Below, one piece after another: positions 48,660 through 61,287 of a stretch of 64,000 bases of DNA; the stretch's first letter is position 1, and every line of letters starts with the position of its first letter. The notes under the pieces were generated by a model. It was not told the DNA's origin. It did not search any database and saw nothing but the letters and a program-made list of their open reading frames with translations. The stretch covers positions 3,742,749 to 3,806,748 of the forward strand of contig JACBWW010000045.1 in NCBI GenBank assembly GCA_020086605.1, read 5' to 3'. Source of the stretch: Lanius collurio (Eukaryota; Chordata; Aves; Passeriformes; Laniidae). The translations under genes were made by a program, and so were the position numbers.

Positions 48660-48960
48660 AAGGAGGGGGAGGGAGTGCTGGGACCCATCTTTATAACAAC
48701 AATCAGCCTTTGTAAGGTTTCATTCCAGGCTAATGGCTGGTGAAATTGTTCTGGGTAGTTAAAATGAAATGAAATGAATTAAAGAACATGAAGGAGAGCA
48801 AGCAGAATGGTTTATTGCTTTTCTTTGAAGGCACAATAGCTATACTCTGTCTCTTTTTGTTACTCATATCTGTGTGGCGGATATTTAAAGTCAGGGGTTT
48901 GAATAGCATGATGGCTAAATGAGGGCTATAAATCGAGGGCTATGGTGCAAAATTCTAGTG
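48660..48960. promoter_or_regulatory. Candidate conserved non-coding element
   Basis: The block runs through words such as CTTTATAACAACAATCAGCC, AACAATCAGCCTTTGT (SOX-like), GGCTAATGGCTGG, AATGAAATGAAATGAATTAA, GGTTTATTGC (forkhead/HOX-like) and CTATAAATCGAGGGC. The near-repeat GAGGGCTAT occurs twice at its end. It is free of recognised transposons. The assignment rests on texture; conservation has not been tested. Confidence 0.33.
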
Positions 48961-51900
48961 CCAGCAAGTACTAAAACACAATACCAAAGAGGCTGGGGTC
49001 CAAAATTGTTTTAGACTGATGAATATGCAGACATAAAAGCTACAGAAAACAGATATTCCCTACCAAAAACTTCCAGAAAAACCTAATGATCAGTTATTTG
49101 AAAAAGGAAAACAAATGTTTTAAACACATTAATGCTTTCAATTTATTCTGGAATGTTACTGGTATTTCCTTAAAAGCCTGCCAGTCCATACTTAATTTTA
49201 ATTAGGAATGTGAAAAACATGAAGTAGTCAAATATTTTTGTTAATGGTGAGATGTGGAAATGTCAAGAAGTTGGTATACAGAATTTATTTTATAAGCCTA
49301 CAAATATAGGCAAAAGATATCTTTTTTTTTTAATGTGTTACCTTACTGATAGCAACACAAAAGTTTCCCAAAATGGGATAATGCAGCTTAGAAAGCACCT
49401 GGTTTAAGACTGTTGTTACACAGCTGAAAAAATAAAAGTGTCATATCAGGTTGGGGTCACGTTTGTCTAAGAAAAACTAACAGGAGGATTTCTATTGTCA
49501 ACACAGGAGATGAGCAGTGCGATAACAGCAAATTATACTCTCTGATCCACCCCCTGGTATAGAAGTGACTTGAGATTAAAGCCTCAGCCAGGAATTTCAT
49601 TACTCTTATACATTTTTCACAAAGGCTGTATTTGCAAAAACAGTGGTAAAGAAGGGTCAGAAATTTTCGTGAATACATGAGATGATTTTTGACTGTGTGT
49701 TTGTGGGCATACATATATATGTGTGTGCACCCCTATGTTTAGACCCGCAAAAGATACTTAATACAAAGTAGAGTAAATGTAAAGTTAATGTGCTCAGGCC
49801 TTGGGCTCAGAAGCGAGAGTGGATGTTGGTTTGTGTTTAGTTCATGTCATGTTAAAAGGTCTGGGGGTTTTTTGTTTGGTTTTCATTTTTTTGGTTTTAA
49901 AACTTCAGCATAAGAATATAAACTAAAGTCAAAGATAATTTAGAATATTATGAGTTAATAAAAAGTGAAATGGTTTTTAGGAGGTGAAGATTATATAACT
50001 TTGTTACTGTCCAAACAAAAAAATATTATTAACAGTTCTGGTTTTATTGTCATTCAATTAAGCAAAGCCCAGAGTCTGGGAATGTCAGTTTTCAGGTTTT
50101 TAGTGAACAGTGGCTCCTCCAGGGTTTTTAGTTGAGTCCCCTGGAGGGGCTGAGCCTAGTGCTGTCCCTCGCTGTCCCTGTCATTGTCCCCACTTTCTCT
50201 TCTTGTACTAAAAACCAAGGCTTTTTTCCTCACTCCAGGAAGGGGACGGGTGTGTAGGAGAGAGAGCTCCCAGCTCATGGCTGTGGGGGCACTGGGTAGC
50301 TGGTTCCTTTGTGGGGTTGTGCTGCTGGGTTTCGCTGTCCAGATCTGCCATCCGTGTTGGGAGAGTTGTCCCATGGGACTCTGCTGTGATGGGTGGCACC
50401 AGAGAGGGATTTTTCACTTCCAGAGTGTGCCAGTACCTCCCTGTGGAGAGCCAGCCATCCCCAAACACATTGCCACGTCTTCAGCTGAAGGAAGATCAAA
50501 CTGCTGAGTGAACCTTGGGGCTCACAGAAGTAGAGCACATGTGGAACATGGGCTCAGGTGGCAGCTGAGCTGTGCTCCCCTGGATGTAGCTCAGTTGCTC
50601 TTTCACTGGTTTTAGCTGCTCACTTAGAGGCAGAGACTGCTTGAGGATGACCTATCCAGTTCTATCAGCAGCAGGTACAACAAGCCTTGGAGCTTCACCA
50701 GAAGAGGAGTTTGGGGTGTATGAGCAGGAGCCTTAGTTGTAACCTGAGCATTTCACAAGCATGCAGCTGCTGCACAATGTCTGGTAGAAAGCAGCACTCA
50801 CATTTTTATCATATGTTAAGGAAGTTCATCCCTCAGATTTGGGAGATGGCTTAGCTCCAGCCCTGTGGCTTGCTCTGAAATTGTTATTTGGCATTGCCCA
50901 TCTCTCGTTGCTGAGCACTTGGTGCTGCACGTGGCTTGTTTGTAGTTGTTCCCTTTCTTAATAAGACAGTGTGGAAGGTATTTCTTTGCAGATGCTTTGC
51001 CATCCATAGGGAGGATCAGAATGTGACTCCCTAACAAGGAATGGGCTTTGTGCTCAGTTGGGAAGAAGCCTGCACTCACGCTCACTACCTTATCACCCCG
51101 TTCTTGTTTCCTGTTGGGATGCTTTTTAGATGTCTGAAATGTGGTAGGTGACTGACATCTGCTTAGGCAGGCACCAGGAAAAGCTGTTTAATAGTTATGC
51201 ATTTAAAACTTTGAAAGAGCAGTAGATAGACGTCCGTGAAAATATTGATTACATCCATATGAAATGGCCCATTTTTTAGCTGCTGCCGGTGTATTTCCAT
51301 AACGAGCACGTTCCACTGGGATTGTGTTTACTTTAATAAAATTTTTCTCTGCTTCACGCTGATCGTATCTGTTCTTGGATAAGAATAGTTTGCAGGGCAA
51401 AATGAGTGAGTGGCTTTATGCATAATACAGGAGTATCAAATTAATCAAAATGTAAGGTGCTTTCTGCTTTTTAATACTGACTAAATGTTTTTCTTGCAGA
51501 AGTTAGTTGAGTTGGCTGCGAAATAGATTGTTATATTAAAATGTCTTATTTTTCACTACCTCTAAGAAAGATTTAACTTCTTTATAAAAAGGTCCTTTTC
51601 CCACAGCACATGTGAGAAGTACTCTTAAGAGTTGGCTATGGGAAGAAGGAGGTAGTGGGGTTTGCTTAAGAGGCTAAACTATAGCTTTGGGAAGCTGGGA
51701 CAAACACTGAGGGGTACTGAAAGTCAGAAGAGTAGCTCATGAGTTGTTTCTTGGGTTTCCAGCCTGACTTCTCCTACGTGAGGGATGTTTGACTCATTGA
51801 GCCAGATTGTTGTCTTCCAGTTTTCATTGCTGTGGCTGATGTTCTGAGCAGCTCATGGTGGAAGACGGGAGCCATTTCATACTTGAGTGCTTTTAAAAAA

Positions 51901-54714
51901 AGAAATTAAAGTGGATAAAACTTTCTGCAGACTTAGCAAGCCCCTGGCATTGCTGCACACCCCAGTCAGTGGTACCAGGCTGTGGTGAGGCACCCTACAA
52001 CTGGCACTTTGATTTTGAATAAGTAAAATGCTTGGGGAGAAAAGGCAAACAGTGCAGTGATTGGGGTCTCCACCTCTTCCTACTTTTTCCCCATATACTT
52101 TGGATCCTTGGACAATTGGTCTTTGTTCAGAAGCAGCGTGGGATGCTGCTGTGTCTGCTTCCCTGAAGCTGCTCACAGTGTCTCTGGTACAGCTGTCGTC
52201 TGCTCATAACCAGCAGCTTTGAGGTGAGAGACTGGTCTCTGTTCTCATTGCCCTGAGCCTTTTGGCCTTTTCAGCTGTTGTGGTGTGGGATTTTGCAGAA
52301 CAGTTTTGCCAAAGTAATTTTCTGATGTGTTTTTAGCATCAATCTGCACATTTTGCAGGAGTCTGATAGTTCCCAAGTAAGGGATGTGCTGTTTGGCATT
52401 AACAGTTTTGGGCTGTGGTTAATGCTACTGATGAATTCTGTAAAAATACAGCAAATAAGCAGTAATTTAACATGGAATAAGAAACTGATAATATTGATCT
52501 TTCTGGGTTATTACATTTGATTTTAAAGGTAGATGAAGCATTAAAACCTGAGACTGCAGCATTGATCGTGGCAGTGTCACTGTAAAAGCCTGACAACTGT
52601 CAGTTTACTTCAGAGATAATATAAAGAGCAGCCTACCTTTAAATCAGGTGATTCACTTCCTTCTCTGTGCTGAGGCTGGAAGAGTTTTTCCACTGAATTT
52701 CAACAAAGGGCAGATTCACAAATTCTGTTCTGCCCAGACAATGGGAGTTTGCAGTGATGGTGCTGTGAATTTTCCACTTGCTGAGTGCTTCCCGTGAAGT
52801 GCTCTGGCCTTTTCTCAGCCGTTGTGAAGTTTGAGTTATGTAGGTGTAGAGATATTTCCAGATCTTGTTTTAGGAAATATTTGTGGTGTTTTGTCTGTGG
52901 AAAATTGCCTTGGAAGTGTGACATGTTGCCGTGAATCCTTTTTGTTAAGGGAAGGAACAGTTGATCATGATTTTGGGGTAACCAGCTGGGCACCTCTAGG
53001 GTGAAAAGTGCTGCAAAGAGATCTTTCAAAAGGTAACAAGTCTGTCTTCAGTGTTGCAGGTTTATTTTAATGAAAAAGAAAATCTTGGTTTGCAGGTGGA
53101 AACCTTTGTTTTAGCTTAATTATGTTTCTAATTCTGCAATGACTGTTTCAGTTTTGATAACCTCAATATTCAGTACTTCTTTCAGAAGTTTTATTAATTA
53201 ATTTAACAAGAGCAGCTTGCATGTGTCCTTTTTTAATTCCTGTGTTTTTGATACAATACAAAAATTTCTGAAAGCCTCTCACAGCAGTTTGAGATTTAAA
53301 TTTAAAATAAAAGTAGACATGGAAAACAGTTTTAAAGTGATTTTGTCAGAAGAAATAAATGTGAAATGTATAAAGTGTCCAGGAATGCAAAGAGGCTGGG
53401 TATTAATGCAGGACTCTTCTAAGGCACCTCCCACTCTCTTCTGCTATTTTTTTTTCCTCCCTGTACTGTGTTTGCCTTTTTTGATAAGTAAATACATAAT
53501 GAATTTAGGGAGTGCTGGGAGACAGGAAATGAAAGGAGTAGCCATTTAATACTGGTAATATTATGTATTTTGTACATCAAACTTGAATTAAGATGCAAAA
53601 ACTAAAGTAGATCACTGGAAGAAGTTTGTGTGATACAGGATTTAAAATTGCTAATGAGCAAATGCTGCCGAGGATTCAGGATTTTCCCTCCCTTCTCCCT
53701 GATCCTTCAGAGCCCTGAAGGTATCTGACAACTTTTAATACTGGGGTTTGATTTTTGAATGTAACAACATAGTAAAAGTCTAATAAAGTAGAACAGGTTG
53801 CATGGTTTCAATTTCTGGGGGTGGGTTTTTTTTTTGCTTTTAAGCAGTTTAGCAGAAAGCAATTAAGAGAGCTCATTCTAGTGGCTAATCAAAATCATAA
53901 ACCAAAACACAAAATAAAGGCAAAGTATAAATTAGTGCTACTGAAAAGATGTTCCCAAACCAGCTGTGCTTACATACATCAAGTTTACATTATTAACTGC
54001 ACCATTTCTCCACCAGTATGTTGTCAGCACAGTGGAATGAAGCCTTCATCTTTACCCATTATTTCCTTTCATAAAAACTAAAATAACTTCATCATAAAAT
54101 AAGACAGAAAATAAAGTCACATAAGATGCAGAGTTGGAAATGTGCCGTTTCATTCAAACGTTTTGTTTGAAAAAAAATAAAAGCAGTGAAGCTGCACGTG
54201 AAGAGTTGAAGAGGAGCTGCAGAGCTGGCTGAGATAAAGATGACAAATGGGTGAGGGGGCTGGGGGCCAGGAGCCCCCCTTTTGGGGCTGACAGATCCGT
54301 CCAGCAGTGGCACCAGGGCAGGGAGGCATCAGCTCCAGTAATGGAGAGATGTCTGCTGGAAAGATTGCTCTATCACCGTGATGGGCTCCTCACACGTTAT
54401 AAATCTGAGATTGTTCTGGGCTGCCGTGGAAATGAGCAGCTCCTTCTCCCTCCCAGAATGAAATGTCGGGTAGAGGAAGGGACAGAAATGAAAAGCGAAA
54501 GTGAGGAAAGTTATCTTTTTAACGTAAATCTCTTGTGGAAACAATATCAGACCCATTAGTGATTTGAAAAACAGTGCTGTGGCAGTCTTGTCCCTATGCA
54601 GGGCAGAAAGAAGCTGCTTTATGGCCTCTCCTCCCTCCCCTCCTTGGTGCCTTTAATCTGGATGCTGGAGTGATGGGCTGCTCTAAATTTCTGTGTGGGA
54701 AGTGAGGTCCAAGG

Positions 54715-54872
54715 TGGTGACAGCTCATGGAGTCCCCATCCCTGGAGGTGTCCAGGAAAGACTGGATGTGGCACTGAGTGCTCTGGGCTGGGTGACAGGG
54801 TGGGGGATCACTCACAGGTCAGACCTGATGATCTCAGAGGTCTTTTCCAGCCTAATTGGTTCTGTAACTGCT
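54715..54872 (+). mobile_element. CR1 LINE, 3' end fragment (second subfamily type)
   Basis: Sense CR1 3' end of a different subfamily from the copy at 3430. It contains CATGGAGTCCCCATCCCTGG, GACTGGATGTGGCACTGAGT, GACCTGATGATCTCAGAGGT and CTTTTCCAGCCTAATTGG, closing with a decayed GGTTCTGTAACT tail. It is 5'-truncated and non-functional; the open frames crossing it are not genes. Confidence 0.9.
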
Positions 54873-55007
54873 GTTCATTGCCTTCGGATTGTGGTACAGA
54901 GCGAGGAAGGTGTGGTGAGCCAGGCCCTCCTGCCCTAGAAGGGAAGCTCAGGATCAGCAGTTTCCAAAGAGGCCTGAAGTGCAGTAAAAAATGATAGTGG
55001 GGTGTGT
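54873..55007 (+). other. Short intronic stretch between CR1 and tandem duplication
   Basis: A GC-moderate stretch with no recognised element, lying between the CR1 tail and the 37-bp duplication. Confidence 0.6.
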
Positions 55008-55081
55008 GCCTGCCTGGGACTGGCTTGTCTGCTTGGGTGTCTGAGCCTGCCTGGGATTGGCTTGTCTGCTTGGGTGTCTGA
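55008..55081 (+). repeat. Tandem duplication, 37-bp unit, two copies
   Basis: The unit begins GCCTGCCTGGGAYTGGCTTG and ends TCTGCTTGGGTGTCTGA. Copies at 55008-55044 and 55045-55081 differ at one base (C or T), indicating a recent duplication. No function is evident. Confidence 0.95.
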
Positions 55082-57132
55082 GAACTTGAAGGATCAGCCC
55101 CTGGCACACAGGCACTGCCTGGGGATGCAGGTGGGGTCCTCCTTCCTCCTCCTGCCCTTGCTGCCATTTCTGCATCCTGTGCATAGCTTAGTTTCATCTT
55201 GTGTCTGGTGTGAGGGAGCTCTGCTTCAAGGTTTACTTTAATTCTTCTGCCCTTGTTCAGAATGCTTTGGGAGTCTTGAAAATGCTGCCTGTGGTTGTGT
55301 TTTCCTGAGGTGGAAGCAGACCTGGTGAGCTGCTGCTGGGTTTGGTTGCCCTGGTAAGCAAATAATGTGGATCCTTCTTATGCCCCAGTAAGGACAGATA
55401 TATGAACATGAGTTAGTTTATCTTGGCAAATTTATATGAGCTTTTACTAAGTTTAGGTAGCTTATCAGTATAGATTTCATAGTAGGAAACATGGAAAATT
55501 TAGAGGTAATAATTTACTTAATTCTCAGAGGGGAACTCGAAACACACTTGGTTACTAAATGTAATTCAATCCAGCCAGAAAAGGGGATAGTTAGACACAA
55601 TGTCCTTTGATTTTCCATGGGTAGATTGTGTAAAGATGACTCAATAGCTGTGTTTGCTGAGATTACTGAATTTTCTAGACATAGGAAAGGCTGCCACTGC
55701 TGTCTGGACTTCTGTAGAGCATGTAGTAAAGGAATTCCCTGGACTGGTTGGCAAAAATGGGGATAGCAACTTAAGCATGTTCAATGTAATTTGAAATTAT
55801 CAGGCTTAAGAAAGGTTACTTGATTGAGTTTGCAAGAATATTTTCTGTGTCTGATCTTTTAAAATACTTTTAATGATCATCCAGACACAGAATGGGTATG
55901 TGGCAATATAGTTTGCTGATGAGAAATGTGAGAAGATACTGTCAATATATAGAAGAATAAAGATGACAATTTGGTAGCTTAAGGACTTGAGTAATTGAAA
56001 TGGGATGGAAACTAGTAAATTATAGGTCCAGTAATTCACTTAAGATGACTTCTAAATCTGAAACACTAGGCCAGACAAAATAATGGAGTTGATGAGAAGA
56101 GGCTGTAAAAGAGACTGAGAAGGAGTGGTGTAGACAAGTGAGGGAAAGCTCTGGTTCCTTTTGGAACTCAGATCAGTAAAGCTGCTCCAGGAAGGGCCTT
56201 GCCTGTCCTGAAGGCATCAGTACTTGAGTCTTTGCAAGAAGCTGAACTCTTACTTAGGTAATTCCTGTTTCCTGGAGTTAGATGTGGCTCTTTGTGCTCT
56301 GCTGCTGGTGCTTGCTGTCAGTGCAGCTGGGAGCAGACAGGCTGCTCCTCCAGGAAGGCTCTGCTAAAATGGTTGTACCTTGACCCTAACTGCATTTATC
56401 CATCTTGCTAAATGTTTGCAGATACATATTCTTATTTCTTCTTTCTGCACTACTTAAAGGGTTTTCTGCCCTCCCTGCGCTGTCTGTACCATCTCTTCTG
56501 CTTCATTCTCTTCATCTATTACTGTTTGTCTCACCAAAGACCCTGGAATCTCGTAATCATCCCATTTGTTCCTCCCTTGATGTTTTCTTACTTGTACTTG
56601 TTGTTATACATACTTTACGTTGTACCTTGCCTTTTTGTTTGTATAATCTGTATGCTCTAACTCTGCCATGAGTAATCATTTGAATCCCTCTGGTGCCCAG
56701 TGGGATGTGGGGTTGTGTTACGGGTTGCACATACACAGTCTGCAGCTTCCACACTGAACCTCACAGTCCACAGTGACCTTTGCTTTGTGAGGTTGTTTCT
56801 TCAGGAGGGGAGAAAAATCTTTCTCTTTTTTTCATTAGAAGAGGGGAACAAGCTAAGCTTAATGGACATTGCAGTATTAGCACTCTGTTGTTTATCTTCC
56901 CTTCTCCTTTCTACCTGCACAAGAGAGGAAGCAGCATTCAGGTTGCAATCAAAAAAACCAATTTCATTCAAATCAGGCAGCATCCCAGGATGGAGAGGCT
57001 GTGCTTCAGCAAAGTAACAAGTCTCATTTTAAAGGGATCCAGGCAATTACCTGCAATTTAGGGAGAGTGAACTTAAAAAGTTTAGTGAAAGCCACCCAGC
57101 AGATTAATTGAATGATAGGGAGTGGAAAAAAG
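55082..57132 (+). other. DACH2: DACH2 intron 1 segment, no feature recognised
   Basis: About 2 kb of mixed-composition intron. Open frames around 56405-57061 are low-complexity hydrophobic translations of T-rich DNA and have no recognisable protein identity. Nothing else stands out. Confidence 0.65.
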
Positions 57133-57240
57133 AGTCACAGAAAGGGTGATGTGGGAAAGGACGTCTGGAGTTCATCCTATCCAAACTCCTGCTCAAGCAG
57201 GGTGCCCAGCACTATGTCCAGATAGCTTTTGGAGAGCTTC
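57133..57240 (-). mobile_element. CR1 LINE 3' end, antisense fragment
   Basis: The plus strand reads like the reverse complement of a CR1 3' end: CACAGAAAGGGTGATG, GGACGTCTGGAGTTCATCC, CTCCTGCTCAAGCAGGGTGC and ATGTCCAGATAGCTTTTGGA. It is about 110 bases long, 5'-truncated and diverged. Confidence 0.8.
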
Positions 57241-58052
57241 ATTACAATATATCAATTTATTATTGCTGTAATTTCCTGTATTTATTTATTGGACAATAGA
57301 GTTGAAACACTTCATGGGCGAAGAACAGCCCTTGAAGAGAGTAACCTTTCTCCCCTGTTTTTTGTTGTTTTAATCATGTATGCAGGGAATAGCTACACTG
57401 AAGTATGTGGCTTTTGCATTTTCTACTGAATGTTGTAATGATTTGTGCAACTTTTCTCTCAGTAAAAAATCTGTCAAAACCCCCTGTAAGAATGATTTGC
57501 AGTTTGGTGACTGGGCCATGTTGTGTTCCTGCAGCTCTTTGTATTCTATATTCTGTTTCATGAATCTACTGTAAAAACAAATGAGTATTTTATTTAATTT
57601 ATTTTAAAACTTGGGAAAGTTGCACTTGATTGCAGCAATTTATTTATCATTCAGAAACATTCTCATGGTTTGTTCAAACTGTTTCGGAGCAGGCTGTGGG
57701 CTGACCACTGTTCCTTTTAGCTGTAGCACATGGGGCACAGGCTGTTACTTCTCTTCTCTGTGTGCCTGAAACCGCTAAAAAATGTAGAAACTAGATGGAT
57801 AAATGGATAAGAAATAGTGAATAGTAAAAAGCAGTTTTTGTGTTTTGTCTTTATATAGACAGTTGTTTTCCAGTGTAATCTCTGAGATTTTCTGAGCAGC
57901 TTTGGGAGTTTTTCTTGTTCTTTCCCCCAAGTTCTCAGTTCTGTAATGAAGTGTTGTCCTCCCATAAAAATGTCATAATCCTTGAGTGATTTAGAGTGCT
58001 TCTGGATCCGAGATTGATGACACAAGGAATAGTTTTGCTGTAATACACTTAA
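57241..58052 (+). other. DACH2: DACH2 intron 1 segment, no feature recognised
   Basis: About 800 bases of AT-rich intron. The short frames on both strands have no protein similarity. Confidence 0.65.
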
Positions 58053-58240
58053 AGGCATCATGGTCTAGTTGCCAGAACCAGGAGTTGAGGAACTTAAGTC
58101 TCATTGCTGGCCCTGGAAATGATTCGTGTTGTGACCTTGGACAAATCACCTCATCTCTTTGTGGCTCTGATGTGCAGGTTGTGAGATGGGGATCCTAATG
58201 CTCGTGTAGCCTCATCAGGCACAGTGTGAGGAATGCTGTG
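58053..58240 (+). mobile_element. Amniote MIR-like CORE-SINE
   Basis: The start GGCATCATGGTCTAGTTGCC matches the tRNA-derived head of ancient amniote MIR SINEs. The centre TTGTGACCTTGGACAAATCACCTCATCTCTTTGTGGCTC (58129-58167) matches the CORE region (tgtgaccttgggcaagtcac-like). It is followed by GTTGTGAGATGGGGATCCTAATG, matching the conserved 'atctgtaaaatggggataataat' part. It is strongly diverged, as expected for an element that was inserted before the radiation of amniotes. Confidence 0.82.
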
Positions 58241-61200
58241 GGCAGGATGAATTTGCCATGAGGGGACAGCTTAAGTCTATGAATTCCATATGAAGTAAAA
58301 TTTATCTGCTTTATCCGAGTTTATCTTTGCTAAAAGCCTGGAAACAAGTGCATAAAATTCTGGGTGAGTTTTCTCATCAGTCTTGGCTATTTTAGGATCT
58401 TGCCCTTTTTCCTGGAATCAGACACTTGCTTCCCTAGCAGCATGTGTGCATTTTGCATTTGAATCCACTGGAATTTACTCAGGATATTTTTCAAATTTAT
58501 TGCGCCTATTAAGAAAGGAGGTTTGCCCAGTGGGCCAGTTGGTGTGTTTTAAAGTACATATTTGTTATATAATTGATTTCACTTTGCTGGTCTAATATTC
58601 AGCAAGGATTCATTTTTCCACAGTTATGATCCTGCCTTTTGCTCACATCCTGCTTGGGAATTGCACATGTAGGGTACCTGTATTGACCTGTTGAAGGTGC
58701 AAAAAGCAAAGAGGGCAAGTGACATATGGCCAGTCTGATTTCATACATAAAATTTCTTCCATTTTCTGTTGATTCTTATGGTATTTGCTCAGTCTCAGCA
58801 GCTGAGGATTTTGAGAAAAAAGGGTTAATATTAGGAATTCCACAGTGAAGTCTGTGTTTGGCAGCAGTGGGTACTCCTGATGGGCATCACTTCCCTTGTA
58901 CCATGGGATCAGTCTTGGCTGCCTGAAGGGAGAAGTCTTCCTTCCCTTTTGTTCTGTGTCAGTACCTGGCTGACTGTTGGGAAGCTACAAACACATTTGT
59001 GCAGGTGCTTTCATCTAACATCTGTTTTCATCTTATATGTCTTAAATACATAGCAATTTTAGAACTAATTCACACTTAGGAAGGGTCTCTGTGTTGGTGC
59101 ATGCAGCTGGGGACATTCCATGATCATCCAACCCGAGGTGCCTTTTGTTCATCAGAAAGCACTGGAACTACCTAGGAATGAAATTAGATATGATATCTTG
59201 ATGCTTATGTTCAGTTCTTTATGTATCAAAGAAATAAATAACAGCATTTAACCTAATATAAAATAATTTTTCTGGTCCTTTGAGGGTGTTTGTCTAGACT
59301 GTAGGAAGATTTTATAACCATTTAGCCTTACTGTTTTCTTCACATTTTCTTTTAAAAGACATATTAAAAGGAACATACCAGGCTGAGAATGGACATGACA
59401 TTCAGGTTTAAAAACGGAGTGTTTAATGGAATCATGAATAAATGGAAACAGATTTGTCTGTCAAAAATTAAATAGGAGTATTCTTTGATTAATATCAAAA
59501 TCTAATCTAAAATAGTTTTAGCCATTTCATACAGGTGACATCTGTGCTTAAATATAATTTCCTCTCCCTGTTCTGGCATGACTGTTAATTACTTACTCAA
59601 TGTAGTTCAACATTTAGTTAATAAATATGTCAAGCTTTTACCATGGTGTTCTTTTTGCAGAGTTGTGAATTTGCAATTAGTTTTAGATTTACTACATGGT
59701 GACAGACAGTGCTGTATAAATAGAGGTTAAACACACAATTTACATATTAATTTCATGATTCATTTATTCAATGATTTATGTGGATATAGATTGTATTTAA
59801 TCTCTGTGCTGTAGTTGTTTCAGGCATGACGAACAGAATCACTACACTGGTGGAGAAGTAATGATGTCTGTATTGTGCCACAGCAGCAAAGAGGAACAAT
59901 GAGAGATTTGGAAACCCAATTATTCATTAATCTCAATACTTTTTGAGAGGCTGGTGAAAAGCAGTAATAGGTTTGTAAAGCATGTATTTACAGACGTACA
60001 TGTGTACACATGCACGTACACGCTGGGGAATTGGATACTCCATCTTGTCTCTGTAATAACTCACATTATCATTAGATTGTGCTTTGTGCCCAGTTCTGTT
60101 AACCCTGGAGGCCACATTAGTCACCACCTTCCCATTCTGGTCCTGCATTGTTTTCTGGACTTAACGTGCATGTGTGTTTCATTTAAGTGTATGCTGGTTA
60201 TTATATTCCAGAAGTCTGTATCTCTACTTCTTCTGGTCAGATCATTTGCAGTTGCTGTCCCTTTGTTTGTTACAGTTTTAAAAAGGAGTTTAATGGATAT
60301 TATTTTGTCTGTAAAAACATTTTCTGTATTTTTTTTATCCATAAGTTTTAATTTTGTTTTATTGAAGAGCGAAGTATTCATAGGTGAGATGAGAACTTCA
60401 GAAAATGCACGTTCTGATTTAGTTATGCCTGCTATACATACATGGATATAAAAGTAGCTAGGGGAAGAATTTTATAAATGCAGTTAGAGTTACAACTAAA
60501 GCTCATGCACATGTATGTATCTCCTGTGATAAATGTACTAACTGAAAGCATATTTTTGGTTTAGTACCATTTTCCTTCCTGCCAGTTGTGAGTATAAAGG
60601 TCTCTGAAGTGCAGATAGATCTTTGACTTAATTTAGCAGATTATGGCCTTTCAAAGGACTTAATGCACTTCGACAGTGTTGAATTAAAGTGCATTCTGCT
60701 TTTGCTGGGTTCCTGTTCCCTTGCAGTACTGTGTGTGTGAGTCCTGCACTCCTCTTATTCGAAGTCTTTTGTGATGAAAGGGGAAGGCTCCACCTTCAGT
60801 GTGTTCTCTGAATCTCTCCAGACAAACACTGAGTTAGCACAAAAAAATAAATCATAACTGAAACAAATGAACCAGGGTGGTTGAAAGCAGATGAAGAACC
60901 TGAAACAAAAAATATAATTATACCTCTAATTCATTAAGATAAACAGCACATGGCTACTTGCATTTTGGAAAAACAGCAAGGGACCTTTTCTCTGGGAATG
61001 TTCTGGATACATCCCTTCCATCCTCCCGGCACCTTCACAGCTGTTTCACATGTATGGTTTGTGTAGATTTCAGGTGATCATTTTTGGAAGAATGTTCTGA
61101 ATCTTAAAGGACTGGAAGAGCCACTGATTAGGTGAAAATAATGTATGAATGATCCTTTAATTTTAAGATAACTTTGTGATGGAGTAGCAACCACTGTCAG

Positions 61201-61287
61201 ACCAAAGCACTTTAACTCCACAGCTGGGAGAGGGGGAATTCCCCTTTGCTGTGAGGAGTTGGAGCAGTGTGAGGTGGGCATTGCCAT
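58241..61287 (+). other. DACH2: DACH2 intron 1 segment, no feature recognised
   Basis: About 3 kb of AT-rich intron. A 165-codon frame at 59954-60451 is a chance ORF of T-rich DNA (hydrophobic, no recognisable family). Nothing else can be supported. Confidence 0.65.

Larger units (their letters stand above)
41603..54714 (+). other. DACH2: DACH2 intron 1 segment, AT-rich, with candidate regulatory blocks
   Basis: About 13 kb without a recognisable exon or RNA gene. It contains T runs at 43704-43720 and 44838-44850, small TG/TA microsatellites near 45743-45762 and 49710-49727, and GC-richer patches at 45160-45440 and 50100-50540 whose overlapping frames have no protein similarity. Two blocks (42640-42930 and 48660-48960) look like conserved regulatory DNA and are listed separately. 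Confidence 0.65.

Noticed and set aside
59954..60451. 165-codon plus-strand open frame
   Set aside because: Hydrophobic, T-rich translation without family similarity; consistent with a chance ORF in intron.
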